Program-made: the position numbers and the translations under genes
Shown here: positions 46,572 to 53,453 of the stretch, piece by piece
How positions within the stretch are numbered: the stretch's first letter is position 1
How the letters are laid out: each line of letters starts with the position of its first letter
Notes under the pieces: model-generated
Told to the model about the DNA's origin: nothing
The model's input: only the letters and a program-made list of their open reading frames with translations
Databases searched by the model: none
Assembly: GCF_900103845.1 (NCBI RefSeq)
Contig: NZ_FNIJ01000006.1
Location: 1 to 64,000, forward strand
Direction of reading: 5' to 3'
Length of the DNA stretch: 64,000 nucleotides
From: Pseudomonas jinjuensis
GTDB lineage: Bacteria > Pseudomonadota > Gammaproteobacteria > Pseudomonadales > Pseudomonadaceae

Positions 46572-47774
46572 ATGGCTAAGTACCCCGTCGTTGTCTACGG
46601 CGCCAGTGGCTACACCGGCATGCTGACCATGGATTGGCTGATCGACCAGAACATCCCCTTCACCGCCGTGGCGCGCAACGCCGGACGGGTGCGCGAAATG
46701 ATGGCGCAACGCGTGGTACGCCTGGAGTCGGCCACCTACGAGATCATCGAGGCCGAGCACAATGTCGACTCGCTGATCGAAGCGTTCAAGGGCGCCAAGG
46801 TCGTCTGCAACACCGTCGGCCCCTTCACCAAGTTCGGCCTGACCGCCGTGGAACTGCGCCACCTTCGCTGTTTCATCGCCGTAGCAGAAGAACTGCACTT
46901 TGCGCGTGCCGCCGCGCGCCTGCATATCGAACAGTCGCCCCTGTCGCGGATCATCAAGGAGCTGGAGTACCGCCTGGGCGTGCAGCTATTCGAGCGCACC
47001 ACACGGCGCACGCGCCTGACCTGGGCCGGCAAGGTCCTGTTGGAAGAAGCACGTCGGGTGCTGGCCGTGGTCGACCAGGCCAAAGCCAGTGTCAAGAGCG
47101 CGGCGGCCGGCTACCGCGGGCGCATCCGCATCGCGCTGTCCGATGGCATCCCACAGGCACGCCTGGCCGCCCTGCTCGCCCAGTGCCGCGAGGAAGAACC
47201 AGAAGTCGAGATCTGCCTGTCGGAGGTTACCTTCAGCGAGCAGGTCAGAGGCCTGAACGACGACCTGTTCGACATCGGGTTCGCCCAGTCCGACGAGGTT
47301 GGTGATGGCCTGGTGGCCGAGCCGGTCTGGTTCGATCCGCTGGTAGTGGCGGTGCCGGCACGCCACCCGCTGTTGACCTATCGGCGCGTGCCGCTCGACG
47401 AGGTGGTGCGCTATCCGCTGGTGCTCTGCGATCCGCAGGTCTGCGAAGGCTTCTGGAGGCAACTGCAGCGTGTGCTAGGAACGGTGGATGCACGGCTGAC
47501 CATCGCTGACCGCGTTCCCACCTTGGACCTGATGATGGCGCTGGTAGCCGCGGGTTACGGCCTGGGTTTTTCCAGCCTGGCGCGCATCACCGAACTCAAC
47601 AACCCGGACGTCGTGGCCCGGCCGCTGGCCGGCTGCCCCGCGATGCTGACCACCTACCTGGTACGACGCCAAGGCGAACCGGCCGAACAACTGGCCCGGT
47701 TCATCGGGCGGGTGAGTCCGGCGGAAAGCCAGGCGTTGCTGCCTGATCACACATCACAGAAGGAAATCGCCTGA
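46572..47774 (+). CDS. chimeric ORF: truncated saccharopine-dehydrogenase-like N-terminus fused to a complete LysR regulator
   Basis: Residues 1-92 are the NAD(P)-binding start of a saccharopine dehydrogenase/trans-acting enoyl reductase-type protein (VVVYGASGYTGML, AKVVCNTVGPFTKFG). From residue 93 (GTG 46848) the frame continues without a break into a full LysR regulator of about 308 residues: HTH VELRHLRCFIAVAEELHFAR, then the effector domain. The rest of the dehydrogenase is missing. The LysR part resembles those next to traG in Tn4371-like elements. Either a 400-residue fusion is made or LysR starts at GTG 46848. I read it as a recombination junction. Confidence 0.8.
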   Translation: MAKYPVVVYGASGYTGMLTMDWLIDQNIPFTAVARNAGRVREMMAQRVVRLESATYEIIEAEHNVDSLIEAFKGAKVVCNTVGPFTKFGLTAVELRHLRCFIAVAEELHFARAAARLHIEQSPLSRIIKELEYRLGVQLFERTTRRTRLTWAGKVLLEEARRVLAVVDQAKASVKSAAAGYRGRIRIALSDGIPQARLAALLAQCREEEPEVEICLSEVTFSEQVRGLNDDLFDIGFAQSDEVGDGLVAEPVWFDPLVVAVPARHPLLTYRRVPLDEVVRYPLVLCDPQVCEGFWRQLQRVLGTVDARLTIADRVPTLDLMMALVAAGYGLGFSSLARITELNNPDVVARPLAGCPAMLTTYLVRRQGEPAEQLARFIGRVSPAESQALLPDHTSQKEIA

Positions 47775-47831
47775 TCGCCACAGGCACTAGATCTCCCCCT
47801 CGCGGCGAGCCCTCTCAGAAGAGCGTCTTAA

Positions 47832-47862
47832 CGGCAGCCCAGCCAGGCTGCCGCATTTCTTG
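47832..47862 (+). terminator. terminator after the LysR chimera
   Basis: CGGCAGCC/GGCTGCCG (47832-47839, 47846-47853) has a 6-base loop and is followed by CATTTCTTG. It lies 58 bases past the stop codon. Confidence 0.7.
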
Positions 47863-47884
47863 TATCTGGCCACCTGCTCATTTC

Positions 47885-47935
47885 TTGACAAGAAGACACT
47901 CACCATTAAATATACGCAAATAGCGCACATATATG
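47885..47935 (+). promoter_or_regulatory. promoter/operator of the RelE-type toxin module
   Basis: TTGACA (47885-47890) and TAAATA (47907-47912) are separated by 16 bases. They are followed by an imperfect palindrome, ATATACGC-AAATA-GCGCACATAT, that reaches the toxin ATG. This is a likely autorepression site. Confidence 0.6.
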
Positions 47936-48277
47936 AAAGCATTGTTCGTTGAGCTGTCACCCTCTGAGCGCAATCGAAAAGCCCACCTGGATGACGACGA
48001 GTACTCTCTATTCCAGCAGATGCTCTTGGCCAACCCGGAGACAGGCGCAGTCATCGCCAACAGCGGTGGTCTGAGGAAGGTCCGCTTCGGATCGATCAGG
48101 CGCAACAAAGGGAAGCGCGGTGGTGTTCGGGTAATTTACTACTACTGGCACAGCTGCCTGCAGTTCTGGCTCTTCACCCTGTATGACAAAGACGAACTCG
48201 ATGACCTGAGCAGTGACCAGCGCAGGCAGTTGAAAGCGCTCCTTGAGCGCGAAGTGAAGACGAGGCAAGCACCATGA
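47933..48277 (+). CDS. RelE/HigB-type toxin
   Basis: This 114-residue protein is of the RelE/ParE superfamily. The basic core GGLRKVRFGSIRRNKGKRGG and VRVIYYYW are followed by FWLFTLYDKDELDDLS, typical of HigB-like ribosome-dependent mRNA interferases. It precedes its antitoxin (toxin-first order, as in higBA) and overlaps it by four bases. No strong ribosome site is seen before the ATG, which could keep toxin synthesis low. Confidence 0.87.
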   Translation: MKALFVELSPSERNRKAHLDDDEYSLFQQMLLANPETGAVIANSGGLRKVRFGSIRRNKGKRGGVRVIYYYWHSCLQFWLFTLYDKDELDDLSSDQRRQLKALLEREVKTRQAP

Positions 48278-48582
48278 CCAAACGCGATATTTTTTCCGAG
48301 CTGATCGAAGGCTTCGACGACCTGGCCGCAGCACGTGAAGGCAAGCGTACGCTGCGTACCCACAAGGTCGAATACAAGCCAATCGAACCCGCGACAGGTG
48401 CAGAAATCGTCGCACTGCGCGAAAAGCTGCAGATGTCCCAGGGTGTATTTGCCCAGGCCATTCACGCCAAGCCAGCAACCCTCAAGAACTGGGAACAGAA
48501 CCGCTCAAAGCCCAACGACCAGGCCACCGTCCTGATCCGTATCCTGAGCAAGCATCCAGAGCTCATTCGCGAACTGGCGTAG
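48274..48582 (+). CDS. HigA/NadS-type Xre-family antitoxin
   Basis: This 102-residue DNA-binding antitoxin has a helix-turn-helix of the Cro/C1 type in the C-terminal half (LREKLQMSQGVFAQAIHAKP, TLKNWEQNRSKPND). The N-terminal part binds the toxin. It overlaps the toxin stop (ATGA), which ensures coupled translation, and probably represses the palindrome upstream. Confidence 0.87.
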   Translation: MTKRDIFSELIEGFDDLAAAREGKRTLRTHKVEYKPIEPATGAEIVALREKLQMSQGVFAQAIHAKPATLKNWEQNRSKPNDQATVLIRILSKHPELIRELA

Positions 48583-48704
48583 ATCAGGAAGCGCTGCCGA
48601 GCCACTGCATCCCCCGCAGGTAATGCTGAAAGGTAAGGAACCAAGGCTTCACTGCCAACCTGATCGCGCAGAGCCGGCCATCGGCCGCCATACGCCACCC
48701 TCAT

Positions 48705-49403
48705 CTAGGATTTCATCAGGTATATCGCAGCCAAGTGTCCTGGATAGAACCAGTAACCCCAGCGGCCAACGGGCCAGACTGTCCAGGGCATGGGCTGACG
48801 CAACAGGGCTAACCCAAGCAACACGGCTGCGCCTGCCATGGCGAACATGGCCAGGGTCTCCGGCACTATTCCCCACTCCACCAACCAGCGGTTGCGGCTA
48901 TTTGCCAATACCGCCAGGGCTGCAGGCAATAACCACCAACGAACACCCATTAGCCCGACAACGAAGGCAGCAGGCAACATCACGCCGATTACCCCGTACA
49001 TCAACTGTCTATGTAGCAACAGGGCGACGACCAGTGCACTGGTAGCTATGAGCAGACTTTTGCGATCTGCATGGTGAACGCCCCAGGCCACCAGCAGGCC
49101 GAGCGACAGGGTCGGCATCACGTTGAGCGTCGCGCTCTCCGGCGAGAGCAGGCGGTAGGGCAGCTCCGAGAGCAGGGAGAAGGCCAGCAACCAACCGAGG
49201 TAGCGCGCATTGCTCTCGCTGAACAACTCGCCGGATTGAGTTCTGACCACGTTGGCGGCGATGCCCAGGCAGAACAGCGGAAACGCCAGGCGGCCGATGA
49301 CGAACAGGCCATAGGTGTCCGGCCACAGATAACGCAAGTGGTCAATCAGCATGCTGAGCATGGCCAGCCACTTGACCAAATCGAGCCCGGCGTCGCGCTT
49401 CAT
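48705..49403 (-). CDS. TraX family membrane protein
   Basis: This 232-residue membrane protein has about seven hydrophobic segments and the TraX-family features DLVKWLAMLSMLIDH at the start and HxxxIY near the end (YPGHLAAIYLMKS). TraX of F acetylates pilin, but many chromosomal relatives are of unknown function. ATG 49403 overlaps the YqaA stop (ATGA), so it is translated with the metal-module operon. It may be an element-specific gene or a passenger. Confidence 0.82.
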   Translation of the reverse strand: MKRDAGLDLVKWLAMLSMLIDHLRYLWPDTYGLFVIGRLAFPLFCLGIAANVVRTQSGELFSESNARYLGWLLAFSLLSELPYRLLSPESATLNVMPTLSLGLLVAWGVHHADRKSLLIATSALVVALLLHRQLMYGVIGVMLPAAFVVGLMGVRWWLLPAALAVLANSRNRWLVEWGIVPETLAMFAMAGAAVLLGLALLRQPMPWTVWPVGRWGYWFYPGHLAAIYLMKS

Positions 49404-49840
49404 CCCAGCAGCCCAAGCGTCAACGCGGCCAGTGCCAGATAACGTCCGGCCTTGGCTACCAGCACGATCAGCAGGAAGCTCCAGAACGGCTCGCGTAGGG
49501 TGCCGGCGATGACGGTCAGCGGGTCGCCGATGATCGGCACCCAGCTCAGCAGCAGTGACCAGCGCCCGTAGCGATGGTAGGCCTGCTGGGCGCGTTGCAG
49601 CTTGTCCTCTGGCACTGGGAACCAGCGTTTGTGGCGAAAGTGCTCGATGTAGCGGCCCAGCAGCCAATTGACCACCGAGCCGAGCACGTTACCGAGCGTG
49701 GCCACCAACAGCAGCATGGCCGCTGGTTGCTTGGCAGCCAGCAGCAGGCTGGTCAGCACTGCCTCGGACTGCAGCGGCAGCAGGGTGGCGGCACCGAAGG
49801 CTGCGACGAACAGCCCCAGGTAGGCGGAGAAGTCCCACAC
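49400..49840 (-). CDS. YqaA family (DedA/SNARE-associated) membrane protein
   Basis: This 146-residue inner-membrane protein has about four hydrophobic segments. The YqaA core includes EAVLTSLLLA, GNVLGSVVNWLLGRY and RYGRWSLLLSWVPIIGDPLT. The likely start is GTG 49840, with TGAGG just before it inside the end of the exporter gene, so the two are translationally linked. DedA-type proteins help lipid or ion homeostasis; the role next to a metal exporter is unknown. Confidence 0.83.
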   Translation of the reverse strand: MWDFSAYLGLFVAAFGAATLLPLQSEAVLTSLLLAAKQPAAMLLLVATLGNVLGSVVNWLLGRYIEHFRHKRWFPVPEDKLQRAQQAYHRYGRWSLLLSWVPIIGDPLTVIAGTLREPFWSFLLIVLVAKAGRYLALAALTLGLLG

Positions 49841-49841
49841 C

Positions 49842-50966
49842 TCAGATGTTCAGCCCGGCCCAGCCGTGCAGGCCGACATAGATACCCACGGCGATGATCA
49901 GCAGGCTCGACAGGTAGGGGGCACGGCGCGCCACTACGCCCAGCCAGGGCCAACGATTGGTGGCATGGCGAGTGCCAATGGCAGCGGCGACGCCCACCGC
50001 AACCAGGGTCAAGGCCAGACCGACACTGAAGCTGAGCACTAGCACGGCACCCAGCGTGACTTCCTTGACCTGCAGGCAGAGCAGCAGCACGGTGATGGCC
50101 GCCGGGCAGGGGATCAGGCCACCCGTCAGGCCGAACAGGATGACCTGGCCAGTGCTGACGTTACGGCTGGCGAAACGGCGCCGGATGTCGTTGGCGTGAG
50201 CCCGTTCGTGGGCGTCCTGGTAACCCTCCAGTGACAGCTCCAAACCTTCCAGCTCGGTATGCGCGTGGTCATGCTCGTGGAACTCCAGGTCGTAGTCGTG
50301 GGAGTGGCCGCCATGGCCGAGGCTCAGACGCACGTTGAACGCGTGGGGCTCGGGAATTTCATCCACGGACTCCAGGTAGCCGTCGCGTTGGGCAAAGGCG
50401 AAGCGGCGCATGCTGCCATCCTCGCGGGTGGTCTGCAGGACGACATCGGTGGCTTGCCACGTGTGACCACTGAGAGTTTGCAGCCGCCAGCGCGGCGCTA
50501 CCCCTTCCTCGAAAATCGACAGCTCGATGCGCCCATGCCCCGTGTCGATGCGGCGGGTTTCGTCGTGCGCATGGTCATGCGCGTGATGATGATCATTGCC
50601 CTGCTCGAAACGCCACATCTGCTCCCCGCGCCAGGTGCGCCAGAGCATCCACAGGGCGATGGCTATGATCAGCACCGCCGAGGCGAGCTGGAAGTAAGGC
50701 TCGGTGGTCTGCGCGTCGAGGTTCTGCCCGAGATACATGCCACCGATGGCAACCAGCCAGACCACGGCGGTGTGCGAGGCCGTGGCGGCCAGGCCAAGCA
50801 GAATGGCTTGGCGCACCGTGCCGCGAATGGCCACGATGAAGGCGGCCATCATGGTCTTCGAATGGCCGGGCTCCAGGCCGTGCAGCGCGCCCAGCAGGAT
50901 GGCGGTGGGGATATACAGCCAGGCCTGCGAGGCCCCTTGCTGGAGAATTTCGGCGAAGGACGACAT
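49842..50966 (-). CDS. RcnA-like nickel/cobalt efflux protein
   Basis: This 374-residue inner-membrane exporter is of the NicO/RcnA family. The N-terminal metal motif is ALHGLEPGHSKTM, and a second membrane block contains FGLTGGLIPCPAA. Between them lies a long cytosolic His/Asp-rich segment (DHHHAHDHAHDE and HGGHSHDYDLEFHEHDHAH) for metal capture. It is longer than E. coli RcnA. It lies 10 bases downstream of the sensor gene and leads the operon rcnR-like/rcnA-like/yqaA-like/traX-like. Confidence 0.9.
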   Translation of the reverse strand: MSSFAEILQQGASQAWLYIPTAILLGALHGLEPGHSKTMMAAFIVAIRGTVRQAILLGLAATASHTAVVWLVAIGGMYLGQNLDAQTTEPYFQLASAVLIIAIALWMLWRTWRGEQMWRFEQGNDHHHAHDHAHDETRRIDTGHGRIELSIFEEGVAPRWRLQTLSGHTWQATDVVLQTTREDGSMRRFAFAQRDGYLESVDEIPEPHAFNVRLSLGHGGHSHDYDLEFHEHDHAHTELEGLELSLEGYQDAHERAHANDIRRRFASRNVSTGQVILFGLTGGLIPCPAAITVLLLCLQVKEVTLGAVLVLSFSVGLALTLVAVGVAAAIGTRHATNRWPWLGVVARRAPYLSSLLIIAVGIYVGLHGWAGLNI

Positions 50967-50976
50967 GGCAGGGTGC

Positions 50977-51264
50977 TCAAAGGTACTTGGTGATCTGCTT
51001 GAATTCTTCCAGTGGCGCCCGCTCACCGTTGGTAAGGGCGCCGACCGTGTGTTCCAGGCAGTGGTCGATGTGATCCTGGATCAGCGTGCGTTTGGCCTGA
51101 CACACCGCTTTCTCGACCGCATGCAGTTGCTGGGCAATGTCCACGCAGGCGCGCCCGTCCTCGATCATGCCGACGATGCTGCGCAGGTGGCCCTCGGCAC
51201 GCTTCAACCTTTTGATGATTTCCTTATGACTTTGGTGCTGATGTTCGTGTTCGTGCTTGCCCAT
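50977..51264 (-). CDS. CsoR/RcnR family metal-sensing repressor
   Basis: This 95-residue all-helical tetrameric repressor carries an N-terminal His cluster (GKHEHEHQHQSH) and Cys near residue 40 (RACVDIAQQLHAVEKAV). DHIDHCLEH supplies the later His ligands, as in RcnR-like nickel/cobalt sensors. Metal binding releases it from a G-tract operator; one lies 39 bases upstream. It controls the exporter operon and probably also the divergent secreted-protein/HupE-type genes. Confidence 0.9.
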   Translation of the reverse strand: MGKHEHEHQHQSHKEIIKRLKRAEGHLRSIVGMIEDGRACVDIAQQLHAVEKAVCQAKRTLIQDHIDHCLEHTVGALTNGERAPLEEFKQITKYL

Positions 51265-51302
51265 CGCCGAGTCTCATGCAAGGATAACTGCCGCCGCATC
51301 CT

Positions 51303-51319
51303 ATCCCCCTGGGGGGGAT
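51303..51319. promoter_or_regulatory. RcnR/CsoR-type G-tract operator
   Basis: ATCCCCCTGGGGGGGAT is a palindromic C/G tract flanked by AT. It is the hallmark of operators bound by this repressor family. It lies between the sensor gene (minus) and the divergent secreted-protein gene (plus). Confidence 0.75.
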
Positions 51320-51366
51320 GCGTCAAACCAGACGCTCTCCCCTGTCGAGTCGTAATTTGTCCGTCG

Positions 51367-51717
51367 ATGCTGAGCCAAATCGCTACCTGTCGATCCCTTT
51401 CCGTCCTGGCACTGCTGTCGCTATTGTTGTGGACGGGGCATGCGCTATCGGGCTATTCCGCAGGCAATGGATCGGCTGCGCAAGCGAATTACGACGACCA
51501 TCCGCACAGTCACGACGACTCGTTCGGACAGGATTTTCAGCTGTGGGGAGACCACCAGCACTCATCGCTGATGGCCGATCATGTGCATGAAACGCCGCAC
51601 CTGAGCGCCTGGCTGCCAGCGCCTGGGCGTGTGTCCGCAGGGCAGCCCGCGTTTGCCTATGACCAGCGGCTGGCCCACGGCCCCCGCACGCGCATAGAGC
51701 GCCCTCCACGATCCTGA
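51367..51717 (+). CDS. His-rich exported protein
   Basis: This 116-residue protein has an N-terminal hydrophobic signal sequence (about 8-27). The mature region contains many His and Asp (DDHPHSHDD, WGDHQHSS, DHVHETPH) and ends with the basic tail RTRIERPPRS. It is a likely periplasmic metal-binding protein, comparable in character to the small proteins that accompany CzcABC/NccABC systems. I cannot name the family. The ribosome site is weak. It is divergent from the sensor. Confidence 0.7.
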   Translation: MLSQIATCRSLSVLALLSLLLWTGHALSGYSAGNGSAAQANYDDHPHSHDDSFGQDFQLWGDHQHSSLMADHVHETPHLSAWLPAPGRVSAGQPAFAYDQRLAHGPRTRIERPPRS

Positions 51718-51773
51718 CGGGTGTTCTGACTCTGGCCCTCGTGGCCCAGACCTCATCAACTTAGGATCTCCTT

Positions 51774-52499
51774 ATGCAATCGCTACCACTTCGCGGTCAC
51801 GGCGCCCTGCGTCGACCGTTTCTATTGCCCCTGCTGGCTTTCGTTCTGCTGCTGATAGGCACGCCCGAGGCGCTCGCCCATGGCGTGCCCGAAGGCGACA
51901 AGGGTTTCATCCAAGAAAGCAGCGGCGTGCTGCTGATGCCGTTCGTGTACATGGGCGCCAAGCACATGATCACCGGCTACGACCACCTGCTGTTCCTGTT
52001 CGGGGTGATCTTCTTCCTCTACCGCCTCAAGGATGTTGGGCTGTATGTCACGCTGTTCGCGCTCGGCCACTCGATCACCCTGCTGTTCGGGGTGCTGAGC
52101 AATATCAGCATCAGTCCCTACGTGATCGACGCCATCATCGGCTTCTCGGTGGTGTACAAGGCGCTCGATAACCTGGGCGCCTTCCAGCGCTGGTTCGGCT
52201 ATCAGCCCGATACGCGCGCGGCCACGCTGATCTTCGGCCTGCTGCATGGCTTCGGCCTGGCGACCAAGATCCAGGAGTTCGAGATCTCGCCGGATGGCCT
52301 GATCGCCAACCTGATCGCCTTCAATGTCGGCGTCGAAATCGGCCAGCTGCTGGCCCTCGGCACCATCCTCATTCTGATGGGCTACTGGCGGCGCACCGCC
52401 AGCTTCTGGCGCCATGCATACACCGCCAATGTCGCCATGATGAGCGCCGGTTTCCTGTTGATGGGTTACCAGCTCACCGGCCTGATCGTCTCCCAGTAA
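51774..52499 (+). CDS. HupE/UreJ family protein
   Basis: This 241-residue membrane protein has a signal-like first segment (to about residue 36, ending ALAHG, which exposes an N-terminal His) and about six further segments. The HupE/UreJ_2 motif ITGYDHLLFLFGV and the second His region LFALGHSITL and LLHGFGLA are present. HupE/UreJ proteins are thought to move nickel. This subfamily is usually found with a transmembrane anchor protein, as here, 11 bases downstream. Confidence 0.87.
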   Translation: MQSLPLRGHGALRRPFLLPLLAFVLLLIGTPEALAHGVPEGDKGFIQESSGVLLMPFVYMGAKHMITGYDHLLFLFGVIFFLYRLKDVGLYVTLFALGHSITLLFGVLSNISISPYVIDAIIGFSVVYKALDNLGAFQRWFGYQPDTRAATLIFGLLHGFGLATKIQEFEISPDGLIANLIAFNVGVEIGQLLALGTILILMGYWRRTASFWRHAYTANVAMMSAGFLLMGYQLTGLIVSQ

Positions 52500-52510
52500 G
52501 GAATTCCCCC

Positions 52511-53179
52511 ATGTTCAATAGCAAAGCCCCAAGCCTCAACGAACTGCCGAGCAGCCAGCAGTTGCTGCGTTCCACCGTCATCGCCCTGATCGTCGCGATG
52601 GCCCTGCTTGTCACCGTGGTGATGCCGTCGGAATACGCCGTCGACCCGACCGGCGTGGGCCGCATGCTGGGCCTGACCCAAATGGGCGAGATCAAGCAAC
52701 AACTGGCCGAAGAAGCCGCCGCCGAGAACGCACCCCCGGTCGCGCAGGCGCCTGCGGTGGTTCAGCCCAGCGCGCAGCCAGCCCCCGAGGTGGTGGTGGC
52801 CGAAGTTGCCCAGCCGTCCGCGCCCGTAGTGCCGGCAGCGCCGGAAGTGGCAGGTCTGAAGCACGAGATGAGCATTGAACTGGCTCCCGGCCAGGGCGCC
52901 GAAATCAAGCTGGAGATGCTCAAGGGCGCCAAGGTGAACTACTTCTGGACGGCCAATGGTGGCCAGGTCAACTACGACACCCACGGTGATCCCTACAACG
53001 CACCGCGTGACTTCTACCATGGCTACGGCAAGGGTCGTTTCACCCCGGAAGACAAGGGCGTATTGGAGGCGGCCTTCGACGGGAAGCACGGCTGGTTCTG
53101 GCGTAACCGCACTGATAAACCGGTAACCGTGACGCTGCGCACCGAGGGTGAGTACATCGCGATCAAGCGCGTGATCTGA
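52511..53179 (+). CDS. transmembrane anchor protein
   Basis: The 222-residue protein has one hydrophobic segment (about 20-40), a Pro/Ala/Val-rich linker (about 70-115) and a compact C-terminal domain of about 100 residues. That domain contains NYFWTANGGQVNYDTHGDP and DFYHGYGKGRF. It should sit in the inner membrane with the folded domain outside. It is named after its usual annotation beside HupE/UreJ proteins; its biochemical role is unknown. It is translationally close to the HupE-type gene. Confidence 0.78.
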   Translation: MFNSKAPSLNELPSSQQLLRSTVIALIVAMALLVTVVMPSEYAVDPTGVGRMLGLTQMGEIKQQLAEEAAAENAPPVAQAPAVVQPSAQPAPEVVVAEVAQPSAPVVPAAPEVAGLKHEMSIELAPGQGAEIKLEMLKGAKVNYFWTANGGQVNYDTHGDPYNAPRDFYHGYGKGRFTPEDKGVLEAAFDGKHGWFWRNRTDKPVTVTLRTEGEYIAIKRVI

Positions 53180-53183
53180 CGTT

Positions 53184-53217
53184 AAAAAGGAGGGCTGTGC
53201 TGGTTTGCACAGCCCTC
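53184..53217 (-). terminator. hairpin between metal module and tra genes
   Basis: GAGGGCTGTGC/GCACAGCCCTC (53190-53200, 53207-53217) has a 6-base loop. The A-run to its left gives a U-tract on the minus strand only. In the plus direction it may still block read-through from the metal genes. Confidence 0.6.
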
Positions 53218-53453
53218 GCCGAAGTCCGCTTCTGGCCGGTTTCTGCCAGTAGCCAGGTGTAGTTTCTGATAGACATCTACCTCGTGTACACACCCTGCTG
53301 AGTTTTTCCACCGACCGCCACAGCCAGCTGTGTTGCCCCTACCTCCTTAGTCCTCGCCGAAACGGTCTTTGACCCCTTCCGTCCCAGTACCGAACCTCTC
53401 ATCCGCAGCACATCTGCGTGCCGTGCGTTTTGTCTGGGAGCTTGGGTTCAGGG

